Shown: positions 34,940-44,053, numbered from the stretch's first letter. The stretch: DNA of 64,000 nt from CAZFBA01 sp964517135 (GCA_964517135.1 CAZFBA010000002.1:1-64000), one strand, 5' to 3'. Notes: generated by a model from the sequence alone, not told the origin. Translations and numbers: made by a program.

Positions 34940-36508
34940 ATGAAAAGTTCTATTGATACTATTATAAATAAAATGTCTTTAGAGAAAAAGCTTTCACAGC
35001 TTTTTATTACTGGGTATTATGGTGATAGACCGGACAATGACTTACTTAAATGGGCTTGCAGCTATCTTGGTGGGGTTATATTCTTTAGAGAAAATATTAA
35101 ATCTGCTGAGTATGTAGCTGAATATATTAATGGATTTCAAAAACTTGCTGATATAGGTATGTTTATTGCTGTTGATCAGGAAGGTGGCCCGGTAGAAAGA
35201 ATTAAAGACTTAACAAAGGTACCTTCGCCTATGGCACTTGCTGCTATCGCTGATGTTGAAGCTGTAAGGTCTGCTACTGAAATAATTGCAGAAGAGCTTA
35301 AGTTGCTAGGCTTTAATTTAAACTTTGCTCCCTGTCTGGATGTTAATAAAGTTCCTGATAACCCTGTCATTGGAATCAGGTCTTTTGGAGATAACCCTTT
35401 ACTGGTTGCTGAATGCGGTCTAAATGTTATTAATGTATTTCAGAAAAAGGGTATTATACCTGTTGCGAAGCATTTTCCCGGTCATGGTGCTACTAATGTT
35501 GATTCTCATCTTGATTTACCTCTAATTAATATTGATTTTGAGGAGTTAAAAAATGTTCATCTTTACCCGTTTGCAAGGGCTATTGATAATAATGTTGAGA
35601 TGATTATGTTAAGCCATGTTAATTTTGAGAATCTATCCGGGGTAAATCTTCCTGCCAGTCTGTCTGAAAGGATTATTAATGATTTATTGATTAATGAAAT
35701 GAGTTATAAAGGTGTTATTATTACTGATGATCTCAATATGTCAGCTATATCTAGAATGTATTCAATAGAAAAAGCTTCTGAAATGGCTCTTAATGCAGGT
35801 GTAGATGTCCTTCTTTATAGAAATTATAAGGATGCTCTAAGAGCATATAGTTACTTAATCTCTAAAATCAAAGAAGGTGAGATTTCTGAGAAAAGGATTG
35901 ATCTTTCTCTAAAGAAAATACTTAAGTTGAAGCAGCAATATTCTCTTATTGATCCGCCTTATCCTCAAAACACACAGGGTATTATACCTTATCTCAAGCG
36001 TTCAGGTAATGCTGAAAAAGCTTCAACTCTTTTCGACAGGTCAATAACAATTTTTAAAATGCCTGATCATCCTTTGAATATTGATGATAAAAAGTCAGTA
36101 TTATTACTTTCTGTTGATAGATTAGCATTAGCGCATTTTAACAGTAATATTAAATTTTCACTTAAGGATATTTTTTATTCTTTTGACGAGGTTATAATAC
36201 CTTTGGAGCCTGACATTGAGTTGTGTAATGATCTTATAAGTCGTCTTGATAATTATGAATTGGTTATTATTATATCTTATAATGCTTATTTTTACAGTAA
36301 TCAGGCTGAATTAATTCGAAATATCATTGATCAGAAAGAAGTATACATTTTAGCTGCTGGTTCTCCTTATGATGTGACTTTGTTTAAAGGTGCTTCTCTT
36401 ATTGCATTATCCTATGGTTATGAAGTAAATGCCCTTATCAGTTTTGCTAATTTCCTTAAAGAAAAGATAACAGGTAATTCTAATATACCTGTAAAACTAC
36501 CTCTTTAG
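34940..36508 (+). CDS. nagZ: Glycoside hydrolase family 3 (beta-N-acetylhexosaminidase)
   Basis: NagZ-type enzymes remove N-acetylglucosamine from cell-wall muropeptides during recycling. The 522-residue protein starts like the family (KKLSQLFITGYYGD), has the substrate-binding KHFPGHG motif, DQEGGPVERI, and VIITDDLNMSAI with the nucleophile Asp. It has no signal peptide, fitting cytoplasmic recycling. The C-terminal 170 residues extend beyond the minimal NagZ barrel and resemble the GH3 C-terminal sandwich domain. It starts at the base after the RND stop. Confidence 0.88.
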   Translation: MKSSIDTIINKMSLEKKLSQLFITGYYGDRPDNDLLKWACSYLGGVIFFRENIKSAEYVAEYINGFQKLADIGMFIAVDQEGGPVERIKDLTKVPSPMALAAIADVEAVRSATEIIAEELKLLGFNLNFAPCLDVNKVPDNPVIGIRSFGDNPLLVAECGLNVINVFQKKGIIPVAKHFPGHGATNVDSHLDLPLINIDFEELKNVHLYPFARAIDNNVEMIMLSHVNFENLSGVNLPASLSERIINDLLINEMSYKGVIITDDLNMSAISRMYSIEKASEMALNAGVDVLLYRNYKDALRAYSYLISKIKEGEISEKRIDLSLKKILKLKQQYSLIDPPYPQNTQGIIPYLKRSGNAEKASTLFDRSITIFKMPDHPLNIDDKKSVLLLSVDRLALAHFNSNIKFSLKDIFYSFDEVIIPLEPDIELCNDLISRLDNYELVIIISYNAYFYSNQAELIRNIIDQKEVYILAAGSPYDVTLFKGASLIALSYGYEVNALISFANFLKEKITGNSNIPVKLPL

Positions 36509-36639
36509 GCGTAAGAGCATACTACATTTATGGAATAGTTATTGCTTTCTTGCTATGGGATAATAAGTTATGAATTTAATATGATTTTTCCTGATGTGCC
36601 TGTTGATCATTAGGGTATTTTTGTAATAATGGTGCAGAG

Positions 36640-37260
36640 ATGAGCAAAAAAAAAGCAAAAAAATTAAAAATATGTGTGGATTCAAACAACAATATTGCTG
36701 TTAAAGAGTTTAAATATGATGAAAATTTATCTTTGAAAAAGCTTATCGATAAGTATGGTGATAAAGTTTATAATCTTGCATACTCTATAACCAGAGATCA
36801 TGCTGAATCTGAAGAAGTATTTCAGGATGTGTTTTTAATTGTGTTTAACAAAATCCACTCATTGAGAAATGCACGGGCTCTTTCTAGCTGGATTAATACT
36901 ATTACAGCCAATGTTGCAAAAATGAAGGTTAGAGAAAGATCTAAAACCAGCTTATTATTAGATTCAGTTAATTCTGTTGCAGAAGTAGAGCTTGTATCAA
37001 ATTGTCAAAATACATCTTCATCAAACGGTATGCATTGTTTACTTACCACTGAAGCTAAAAATGTCGTTCAAGAAGCTATATCAGACCTCCCCCCCAAATA
37101 TAAATCTGTCATAATATTAAATGATTTAAACAATTTTTCAATACGCAAAACTAGTGATATCCTTAACATATCAATACCCGCAGTTAAATCTCGCCTGCGC
37201 AGGGCAAGGCAAAAGTTAAAACATAAACTTGACCTGTACTTCCTTGAAAATATTAACTAG
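36640..37260 (+). CDS. ECF-type sigma factor
   Basis: This 206-residue sigma-70 family protein begins with a lysine-rich extension (about 30 residues), followed by region 2 (DKVYNLAYSITRDHAESEEVFQDVFLIVF in consecutive phrases) and region 4 (DLPPKYKSVIILNDLNNFSIRK, then IPAVKSRLRRARQKL). A 40-residue linker rich in Ser and Asn separates the two. No membrane anti-sigma gene adjoins it. A short TTG-start ORF with a strong ribosome site follows 100 bases downstream. Confidence 0.88.
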   Translation: MSKKKAKKLKICVDSNNNIAVKEFKYDENLSLKKLIDKYGDKVYNLAYSITRDHAESEEVFQDVFLIVFNKIHSLRNARALSSWINTITANVAKMKVRERSKTSLLLDSVNSVAEVELVSNCQNTSSSNGMHCLLTTEAKNVVQEAISDLPPKYKSVIILNDLNNFSIRKTSDILNISIPAVKSRLRRARQKLKHKLDLYFLENIN

Positions 37261-37360
37261 AAATAGCTAAATGTTTTTAAAAGGTGAAGTTTGCGAGATG
37301 ATTATTGTAAACAAACACTGGTTCTATGTAGTTTGGGGTTGACGAGGAGGTTGATAGATT

Positions 37361-37510
37361 TTGTACATTAAAGATGCACGTACTACCCCCGATCGAATCA
37401 AAGCGGTAAGAATACCACAGGTATCACTAATAGATCATAATCTTTTCTCTCGCAAAAAAATCATCAAAGATTATATCTATACACCCGAATTCAGAGTGAT
37501 CCAGACATAA
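37361..37510 (+). CDS. 49-residue small protein
   Basis: This ORF is easily missed. It begins at TTG with GAGGAGG ten bases upstream, one of the strongest ribosome sites in the window. Its 49 residues are basic and mixed (KDARTTPDRIKAVRIP in the first half, SRKKIIKDYIYTPEF in the second), with no membrane span. An intrinsic terminator starts 24 bases after the stop. It lies downstream of the ECF sigma gene on the same strand, so it may be an accessory or target gene. I do not recognise a family. Confidence 0.6.
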   Translation: MYIKDARTTPDRIKAVRIPQVSLIDHNLFSRKKIIKDYIYTPEFRVIQT

Positions 37511-37534
37511 CTTAACATTCGTTAAAATTGACTG

Positions 37535-37575
37535 CAAACGGAGAGTAGCCTTAAACCTGCTCTCTGTTTGTTTTT
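37535..37575 (+). terminator. Intrinsic terminator after the small protein
   Basis: A 14-base stem CAAACGGAGAGTAG / CTGCTCTCTGTTTG (two G-U pairs) with an 8-base loop is followed by TTTTT. It would end the transcript from the ECF sigma gene and the 49-residue ORF. Confidence 0.8.
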
Positions 37576-37691
37576 CGAGCATTTTAACTATATGCATCTA
37601 AATGTGAACTGTCTTTATTCTGTGTCTATAGGTACAATTTCTTTAGAGGTAAAAATTCATTGACGATTGTAGCGGTTTTAAGAGGCTATAG

Positions 37692-38156
37692 GTGAGTGTT
37701 TTGTCGAAGCTTGGATCTTTCATTAAATTATTTAATAAGTATTTAGATTTTACTGAAAACTCGAAAAAACTTAATAATAAGTTATCAGATAAGTTTATTT
37801 ATAATAATAAGCCCTACTGGCTAATTTTAAGATGTTCTAAGTGTGAGAAAAAGTCTATACCTATGGTTAATAAAGGTGTCATTGTACCTGTTACTCCATA
37901 TTGCAGACATTGCGGTTCAGAAAAGTTTTATCTTGAGAAAAAAAGCGATATAGAAAGACTTGATACTATCTATGCCCTTTATTACAAAGACTTAAACAAT
38001 GTCAGAAAAGAAATGGTTAGTGTTAATAACGCTCAAATGGATCGGGCATTGCCAGGAAGCTATGTAAGTCAGTCTGTTGGTGGTGTACTTGAGCCGGAAT
38101 ACATTAAAAGCCTTGATAATGTCGTTCCATTTGATAAATATCTCACTAAAAAGTAA
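37692..38156 (+). CDS. Hypothetical zinc-ribbon protein
   Basis: This is a soluble protein of 154 residues with a GTG start and AAGAGG six bases upstream. Its centre contains a CxxC pair (RCSKCEKK) and a second one 22 residues later (YCRHCGSEKF), the layout of a zinc ribbon. The N-terminus is lysine- and asparagine-rich, and the C-terminus (GSYVSQSVGGVLEPEY) looks flexible. A role in nucleic-acid or protein binding is possible. No family is recognised. Confidence 0.6.
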   Translation: MSVLSKLGSFIKLFNKYLDFTENSKKLNNKLSDKFIYNNKPYWLILRCSKCEKKSIPMVNKGVIVPVTPYCRHCGSEKFYLEKKSDIERLDTIYALYYKDLNNVRKEMVSVNNAQMDRALPGSYVSQSVGGVLEPEYIKSLDNVVPFDKYLTKK

Positions 38157-38255
38157 ATACTAACATATATTAAGCTATTAAACTGCCTGCCGATAGCCTG
38201 TTTAAGTTGTGTGAATATTATTTTTGTTGATCTGTATAATAACACATATGTATTA

Positions 38256-38606
38256 CTATGCCAGCTCCTGTGGATAGTATTTATCAATCTCTATGATACG
38301 CCCGGGGCGTTCGTCAGAGATAAAGGCTCCCAGAAATTCAAGCAGGCGTTCACCAGAGACTTTAAAATTTTTAATAGTGGTATGATCTCTATGGTGTTCT
38401 AAAACTTTGATGATATACCATTGCTCATCAGCACGTTCGAGAAGTTTTGCTTCATCTAAAGGCTGGCCATTTTCATCATATTTGATGTGAACGTAGCTGA
38501 AACCATCAGGGCTGGTGTATAGTTGCTCTTCTTCTGAGTGTAGAGTTGCCTTTTTTTCCTGCCGGGCAAAAATATTAATTACTTTTTCATTTATTTTATC
38601 GGTCAT
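38256..38606 (-). CDS. Hypothetical protein
   Basis: This is a 116-residue acidic soluble protein that I do not recognise. It has a beta-rich centre (SYVHIKYDENGQPLDEAKLL) followed by helix-strand elements (EQWYIIKVLEHH). There is no signal peptide. The ATG has a GGAAA-type site upstream. It is convergent with the zinc-ribbon gene and divergent from the next secreted protein. Confidence 0.55.
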   Translation of the reverse strand: MTDKINEKVINIFARQEKKATLHSEEEQLYTSPDGFSYVHIKYDENGQPLDEAKLLERADEQWYIIKVLEHHRDHTTIKNFKVSGERLLEFLGAFISDERPGRIIEIDKYYPQELA

Positions 38607-38790
38607 TAGACGAATTTCCGGTTGACTACACCCTGTTAATTATTTCATTTTACTATAGGCTCTATTTTTATGTACAGGTATTATTTGCCTGAATTTTTTT
38701 ATTCATTGAAAATTCAGTAATAATGCTATTTTGTTTTCTTGTATGTCTGGTGTAGAATGATTTTTGAGAGCATCATTTGAGGAGAAGCTC

Positions 38791-39720
38791 ATGAGAAAAA
38801 CGTATGGCTATTTTGTTATTTTATTGATGGCTTTTATGCTTTATATAGTGCCATTTGGGTCTTCTTTTTTAGGTGTATATGCAGAAAACATAGCTCAGCC
38901 GGGCATTCTTGACCTTTCTCAGTATGATGTGCCGCTGTCTTCTATTGATAGATATGGCAGAGATTCTTATAGTGATTATTATCAGCCGGTTCCAATGGAT
39001 ACTCAGGCTGTTCAGCAACAAAAATTTGACATGGCTAATGAGTATATTCAGCAACAAAAGGATATTATTAATAAACATAAGAAAGAAGCTCTTGGGCAGC
39101 TTGATCAAGTGATTGATGAAATAGCTGAAACAAAGAGAAAGTATGATGAATCCAGAAAAAGCTATCGCTATGATTATTATTATCCTTACCCGTATCCTTA
39201 TTATCAGAATGGTTATACCAATCAGGAGTATCATTCTACTGAAATTAGAAAGCTATACCCCTTTCATGATAAGAAAAAATCATATCCTTTTCCGTATCAT
39301 ACTGCTTATATGAGCTATTATCCTTATATGAATATTTTAAATATCCCCGGATATATTAACAATACTGAAATGTATTATGATGGTCTTGACAATGATGGTG
39401 ATGGCTTTATTGATGAAGGTTTCCATAATGGAAATGTGCAGATTATTATTGCAGATTCAGGTTTAAAGAAAGATGATGAGTGGGCTCTTTATGTTAATGA
39501 TGAATATATGGGTATCAATCATGAAGGCATGACAAGAAACTGGGATCTTCATCTCTACCCGGGGACACACAGGGTAACAGTTATAGCTCATAATCTGCCT
39601 GATAACTCTGGCAGTTATAGTATTGTATTCAGGAATGCCAATGTAGTTTCCGGCCCACCTCTTACCGGACGCAATATAAGAAGCGGTGAATCGCTTGAGT
39701 GGCTTATTAAAGCTCGATAA
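38791..39720 (+). CDS. Secreted Tyr-rich protein with Asp-rich calcium motif
   Basis: From the ATG at 38791 (GAGGAGAAG upstream) the protein has 309 residues. A signal peptide (YFVILLMAFMLYIVPFG) ends near VYA-E. Then come a helical Gln/Lys segment, a tyrosine/proline-rich stretch (YYYPYPYPYYQNGY), and the motif YDGLDNDGDGFIDEGF. DxDNDGDxxxDE patterns bind calcium in MopE-like and thrombospondin-type proteins. The last 100 residues are beta-rich. It is probably surface-located. I cannot name a family. Confidence 0.68.
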   Translation: MRKTYGYFVILLMAFMLYIVPFGSSFLGVYAENIAQPGILDLSQYDVPLSSIDRYGRDSYSDYYQPVPMDTQAVQQQKFDMANEYIQQQKDIINKHKKEALGQLDQVIDEIAETKRKYDESRKSYRYDYYYPYPYPYYQNGYTNQEYHSTEIRKLYPFHDKKKSYPFPYHTAYMSYYPYMNILNIPGYINNTEMYYDGLDNDGDGFIDEGFHNGNVQIIIADSGLKKDDEWALYVNDEYMGINHEGMTRNWDLHLYPGTHRVTVIAHNLPDNSGSYSIVFRNANVVSGPPLTGRNIRSGESLEWLIKAR

Positions 39721-39811
39721 AGCAGTCATACTTTAAGAACCTTAAACTGCCTGAAAACATTATTTTTGAAAGCTTTTACAGCTAAAAGCCAATGTATTAT
39801 TTGCAAAAAAA

Positions 39812-39840
39812 CTGTAAACGTCTGGCCTGAATAGTATAAT
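39812..39840 (+). promoter_or_regulatory. Probable leuA promoter
   Basis: CTGTAA at 39812-39817 and a perfect TATAAT at 39835-39840 are separated by 17 bases. Transcription would begin near 39847, giving a leader of about 120 bases before leuA that includes a leucine-rich upstream ORF. Confidence 0.45.
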
Positions 39841-39895
39841 TCATGCTTTAAGAAATTCTTTTTTGTGCTAAAATACGACTGAGGTAATATTTAAA

Positions 39896-39946
39896 ATGGT
39901 TTTATTTGCCTCAACCCCCCTTCTGATAAAACTTCTTTGCGTTTGA
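39896..39946 (+). promoter_or_regulatory. Leucine-rich upstream ORF in the leuA leader
   Basis: A 16-codon ATG ORF ends 22 bases before leuA. Five of its codons encode leucine, two as the pair CTT CTG and two as CTT CTT. GAGG lies 11 bases upstream. The CTTCT at 39932 can pair with AGAAG of the leuA ribosome site (39960-39964), so ribosome position on the Leu codons could alter access to it. No terminator hairpin fits between the ORF and leuA. Confidence 0.35.
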
Positions 39947-39968
39947 ATATAGATAATGGAGAAGAATA

Positions 39969-41510
39969 ATGGACAAAGTGATAATTTTTGATACGACATT
40001 AAGGGATGGCGAGCAGTCACCCGGTGCTACAATGAATATGAAAGAAAAAATAGAAGTGGCTAAACAGCTTGCCAGGCTTGGTGTTGATGTTATAGAAGCA
40101 GGTTTCCCTATTAGCAGCCCAGGAGACTTTGAAGCTGTAAAGCATATCGCTCAAAATGTTAAAGGACCCTCAATAGCAGGGCTGGCAAGAGCAAATAAAA
40201 AAGATATTGATGCAGCTTGGGAAGCTGTTAAATATTCAGATAAACCCAGAATTCATACATTTATTGCAACTTCAGATATTCACCTTGAGTATAAGCTCAG
40301 AAAATCAAGAGAAGAAGTCTTAAAAATCACTGAAGAGATGGTCTCATACGCTAAGAGCCTCTGTAACGATGTTGAGTTTTCAGCCGAAGATGCAGGCAGA
40401 ACTGACCCTGATTATCTCTGTCAGGTCGTTGAAGTAGCGATAAGGGCTGGAGCTACAACCGTTAATATACCTGATACAGTGGGATACACTGTGCCAGACG
40501 AGTTTGGGGCACTGATTAAGTACTTGAAAGACAAAGTGCCTAACATTAATGATGCTATTATAAGTGTTCACTGCCACAACGACCTGGGCATGGCTACAGC
40601 AAATACTATTGCAGCCCTTCAAAATGGAGCAAGACAGGTAGAATGCACTGTGAATGGCCTAGGAGAACGTGCAGGCAACTGTTCTTTAGAAGAAATTGCT
40701 ATGATACTGAAAACAAGAAAAGATAAGCTGAACCTCTACTCAACAGTGGATACTACAGAAATATATAAGGCAAGCAGGCTTGTTAGCAACCTTACAGGTA
40801 TGCTAATTCAGCCTAATAAAGCTATCGTAGGGGCTAATGCTTTTGCACATGAATCAGGTATCCATCAGGACGGCTTCTTAAAATATCGTACTACCTATGA
40901 GATTATGAATCCGCAGGATATTGGCCTGGTACAGAGTCAGCTTCCTCTCGGGCCAAGGTCTGGACGCCATGCCCTGAAATCCAGACTCGAAGAACTGGGC
41001 TATGAACTTAATGAAGAAGATCTGCAAAAAGCCTTTGAACGCTTTAAAGTTCTTGCTGATAAAAAGAAAACTATTACCAACAGAGACTTAGAGTATATTG
41101 TTGCTGATGAAATAAGGTTTAGGTCAGCAGATGCAGAATATACCCTTGAGCAGGTTCAAGTAAGTTGCGGCAATCAGGCTATACCTACAGCAACTGTTAA
41201 GCTGAAAAATGCTGAAGGAGAAATTCTTCAGGATGCCGCTATCGGGGCAGGCCCTATTGATGCTATCTATCAGGCAGTTAACAGAATTATTGATGTTCCT
41301 AATGACCTGATAGAATTCTCTGTACAGGCTATTACAGAAGGCATTGACGCTATGGGTGAAGTTACCATAAGAGTTAAAGCTGAAGATGGCAGTATATACA
41401 CAGGAAACGCTGCTAATGTAGATATTATTGTAGCTTCTACTATGGCTTATGTTCATGCTCTCAATAAATTGCTTGCTAAAAGCGGTATATTGACAAAAAC
41501 AACTGCTTAA
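39969..41510 (+). CDS. leuA: 2-isopropylmalate synthase
   Basis: LeuA condenses 2-oxoisovalerate with acetyl-CoA in the first step dedicated to leucine. The 513-residue protein has the N-terminal catalytic barrel (IFDTTLRDGEQSPGATM, SVHCHNDLGMATANT, ANAFAHESGIHQDG) with the metal-binding His pair, and a C-terminal regulatory domain from about residue 390 that senses leucine. The full length supports a true LeuA rather than a citramalate or homocitrate relative. GGAGAAG precedes the ATG. An intrinsic terminator follows. Confidence 0.95.
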   Translation: MDKVIIFDTTLRDGEQSPGATMNMKEKIEVAKQLARLGVDVIEAGFPISSPGDFEAVKHIAQNVKGPSIAGLARANKKDIDAAWEAVKYSDKPRIHTFIATSDIHLEYKLRKSREEVLKITEEMVSYAKSLCNDVEFSAEDAGRTDPDYLCQVVEVAIRAGATTVNIPDTVGYTVPDEFGALIKYLKDKVPNINDAIISVHCHNDLGMATANTIAALQNGARQVECTVNGLGERAGNCSLEEIAMILKTRKDKLNLYSTVDTTEIYKASRLVSNLTGMLIQPNKAIVGANAFAHESGIHQDGFLKYRTTYEIMNPQDIGLVQSQLPLGPRSGRHALKSRLEELGYELNEEDLQKAFERFKVLADKKKTITNRDLEYIVADEIRFRSADAEYTLEQVQVSCGNQAIPTATVKLKNAEGEILQDAAIGAGPIDAIYQAVNRIIDVPNDLIEFSVQAITEGIDAMGEVTIRVKAEDGSIYTGNAANVDIIVASTMAYVHALNKLLAKSGILTKTTA

Positions 41511-41531
41511 TTGCTTATAAATAAATGGTTT

Positions 41532-41570
41532 CAGCTATTGCAGGTTTTTTGTGCCTGCAATGCTGCTTTT
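41532..41570 (+). terminator. leuA terminator
   Basis: ATTGCAGG (41537-41544) and CCTGCAAT (41554-41561) form a perfect 8-base stem around a T-rich loop. It is extended by CAGC/GCTG with one bulge and followed by CTTTT. It lies 25 bases after the leuA stop. Confidence 0.7.
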
Positions 41571-41933
41571 ATAATGTCGCAGGAAAATAATTCCACTACA
41601 CAGCAAGCCTTAAGTCAGGTCTGAAAGTATGTTTACCCTCAGACGAAAGAACTTTTGCAGTATCTATAATCGTTGACATTTTCCACAAAAACTTAAAAAG
41701 CTCTGTTAACGGGTGTTTTTGTGATGTCGCTTTTTGCTTTTCTTTTGACATAAGAGAAATCGTAATATAGTGGATTGGTGAGTTTTTCTGTATGCCTTAT
41801 GCTGGCTGCTTTCTGGCCTTTTCTGTTTTGTTGCTTTAATAACAGGGATTATACTTTATTATTTGATGTAGAGCGTTTATAATTGATTTGTCTGTATTGT
41901 TGAATCATTTTGCCAGCGTCAAAAGGAACAGCA
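41571..41933. other. Interval before gmk with two inverted repeats
   Basis: No coding region is visible. GTCTGA/TCAGAC (41619-41644) and CACAAAAAC/GTTTTTGTG (41684-41723) are perfect inverted repeats, so the region could fold if transcribed. TTGACA at 41745 with TATAGT at 41766 is a possible gmk promoter, although its 15-base spacing is short. Confidence 0.45.
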
Positions 41934-42503
41934 ATGAAAAAGCCGATCAGAAAAGGAAATGTTATTGTGTTTACCGGGCCTTCTGGTGTAGGGAAGGGCA
42001 GTATAGTATCGCAATTGCTTAAACGGCACGATGATATAGTTTTATCGGTATCAGCTACGACAAGACCCCCCAGAAAAGGTGAACAAGATGGCGTTGAGTA
42101 TCATTTTCTCCCTAAAGAAAAGTTTATGGCTCTTGTGAATTCTGGTCAGATGCTTGAGTGGGCTGAATTTGCAGATAATTTTTATGGCACTTTCAAGCAG
42201 GCCGTGGAAAAAGAAGTTGATGAAGGTAAAGATGTGATCCTCGAGATAGAGGTTCAGGGAGCAATGCAGGTTAAGGCTAAAATGCCTGAGGTCGTTATGA
42301 TATTTGTTTTGCCCCCATCTGTTCAAGAACTCAGAAGAAGGATAACAGGCCGGGCGACTGAGGTTCCTGAAATAATTGAAAAAAGGATGAATATTGCTGC
42401 TGAAGAAATTAAAATGGCTGACAGATTTGATTATAAGGTTATAAACGATGATCTTGGCCATGCTATAAAAGAAGTAGAAGATATTATTATGTCATTGAGA
42501 TGA
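41934..42503 (+). CDS. gmk: Guanylate kinase
   Basis: Gmk phosphorylates GMP to GDP. The 189-residue protein has the P-loop GPSGVGKGS near the start, the GMP-binding segment SVSATTRPPRKGEQDGVEYHF, and the YGTFKQAVEK region. Its size fits the family. The ATG at 41934 has AAAAGGAA upstream and is preferred over the longer reading from 41910. coaBC follows four bases later, the same neighbourhood seen in many bacteria. Confidence 0.95.
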   Translation: MKKPIRKGNVIVFTGPSGVGKGSIVSQLLKRHDDIVLSVSATTRPPRKGEQDGVEYHFLPKEKFMALVNSGQMLEWAEFADNFYGTFKQAVEKEVDEGKDVILEIEVQGAMQVKAKMPEVVMIFVLPPSVQELRRRITGRATEVPEIIEKRMNIAAEEIKMADRFDYKVINDDLGHAIKEVEDIIMSLR

Positions 42504-42507
42504 ATAT

Positions 42508-43707
42508 ATGAACACATTAGAAGGTAAAAATATTGTTATTGGTATTACAGGTTGCATTGCAGCGTATAAAATACCTGAATTGATCAGGTTGTTTGTTAAA
42601 GCAAATGCTAATGTTACGGTTGTCACTACTGAGTCTGCTTTAAACTTTGTAACACCGCTGGTATTGACGACTTTGACTGGTAACAGGGTTCATACAGAGA
42701 TGTTTGAGCTGCCTGAAACCTGTGATGTGAATCATATATCGCTGGCGGACAGGGCTGATTTAATGCTGATAGCACCCGCTACGGCCAATATTATAGGTAA
42801 GATTGCTAATGGCATTGCTGATGATCTTTTAACGACAACTGTAATGGCTGCTAAAGGGCCGGTTATTATTGCACCTGCTATGAATTCAGCTATGTGGAAC
42901 AATTCTATTGTTCAAAACAATATTGAAAAACTAAAAGCCTCTGGTTATAAGTTTATTGACCCTGATACAGGTTATCTTGCCTGTGGTTGTGAAGGGCCTG
43001 GCAGGCTAAAAGATATAGATGATATATTTCACTATGTAGAAAACTTTTTTCAACCTGAAAAACCTTTAAAAGGAAAGAAAGTTCTTGTTACTGCCGGTGG
43101 AACTCGTGAATACATTGACCCTGTACGCTTTATAACGAATAAAAGCTCCGGCAAAATGGGCTATGCTATTGCAGAAGCTGCTGTTAATCTTGGGGCAAAT
43201 GTTGATCTTATTTCAACTGTTAATAAGCCCTTATCGGGGGCAAAGTTACACCCTGTTGAGACTGTTAAAGACATGCAGCAAAAGCTTCAGGAACTCTTTT
43301 CTGATGTGGATGTTTTAATTATGGCTGCTGCCGTGTCTGACTATATGGCTGCTTCTTACAGTGAGCATAAGATAAAAAAATCTTCAGAACAGGAGATATT
43401 TTCTATCAATATGGTTAAAACACCTGACCTGATAGCAGATTTAGCATCAAGAAAGAAATCTGGTCAAATAGTTGCAGGCTTTGCTGCTGAAACTGAAGAC
43501 CTTATTGCTAATGCAAAAAGAAAGATGGAGACAAAAAACCTTGATTTGATTGTTGCAAATGATGTTTCTCTTTGTGATTGCGGTATGAATAGTGAATACA
43601 ATTGTGTTGATATTATTTTCCCTGATGGAAAGCTAGAGCATATATCGAAAAGACCTAAAATTGAGATAGCATATCGCCTGTTGAAAGTTATCAGCTCGAT
43701 GCTTTAA
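42508..43707 (+). CDS. coaBC: Bifunctional phosphopantothenoylcysteine decarboxylase/synthetase
   Basis: CoaBC carries out two steps of coenzyme A synthesis: joining 4'-phosphopantothenate to cysteine using CTP, and decarboxylating the product. In the 399-residue protein the N-terminal flavoprotein domain (CoaC) contains GITGCIAAYKIPEL, APATANIIGKIANG and APAMNSAMW. The C-terminal CoaB domain contains VTAGGTREYIDPVRFITNKSSGKMG. Both halves look intact. It forms an operon with gmk. Confidence 0.95.
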   Translation: MNTLEGKNIVIGITGCIAAYKIPELIRLFVKANANVTVVTTESALNFVTPLVLTTLTGNRVHTEMFELPETCDVNHISLADRADLMLIAPATANIIGKIANGIADDLLTTTVMAAKGPVIIAPAMNSAMWNNSIVQNNIEKLKASGYKFIDPDTGYLACGCEGPGRLKDIDDIFHYVENFFQPEKPLKGKKVLVTAGGTREYIDPVRFITNKSSGKMGYAIAEAAVNLGANVDLISTVNKPLSGAKLHPVETVKDMQQKLQELFSDVDVLIMAAAVSDYMAASYSEHKIKKSSEQEIFSINMVKTPDLIADLASRKKSGQIVAGFAAETEDLIANAKRKMETKNLDLIVANDVSLCDCGMNSEYNCVDIIFPDGKLEHISKRPKIEIAYRLLKVISSML

Positions 43708-44053
43708 CAAAACTTAATAAACAAATTTTAAGACATCTTTTTGTTGCCTATATTGCTACAACCCCTTCTATTACAGGCTTTAAATACTCTTTTTAAGGGA
43801 TTTAAAAAAAATTAAAAATATGCTTTACTTAATAATATCAATATAAAAACAATTTATCTGTTGGGGTTCAAATTACTCTTTATGTCAGTCTTTTTTATAA
43901 AGCTTTTAATTTTAAAATTTGTATATATTATAAAAACAACTATCTCTGATAGACTTATTTTCTGTGCTAAATCGGCTAAAGAAAAATTTAAATCAGCCGA
44001 TTCATTATTTGTTGTTGGTAAATTCATGTAGTGTAACAAGGAGAATGATTCAA
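43708..44053. other. AT-rich interval, no clear gene
   Basis: The sequence is extremely AT-rich. The one structured element is a perfect inverted repeat AATCGGCT/AGCCGATT (43969-44002) with an 18-base loop, about 50 bases upstream of the next gene. It may be an operator or leader hairpin. A minus-strand ORF here is not convincing. Confidence 0.45.

Noticed and set aside
39721..39968. T-box or classical terminator attenuator before leuA
   Set aside because: No T-box core sequence and no terminator hairpin with a T tract before the leuA start were found.
43854..44027. Minus-strand ORF of 57 residues from the ATG at 44027
   Set aside because: It is very AT-rich, lacks a ribosome site, and lies in an interval whose base composition alone produces such frames.
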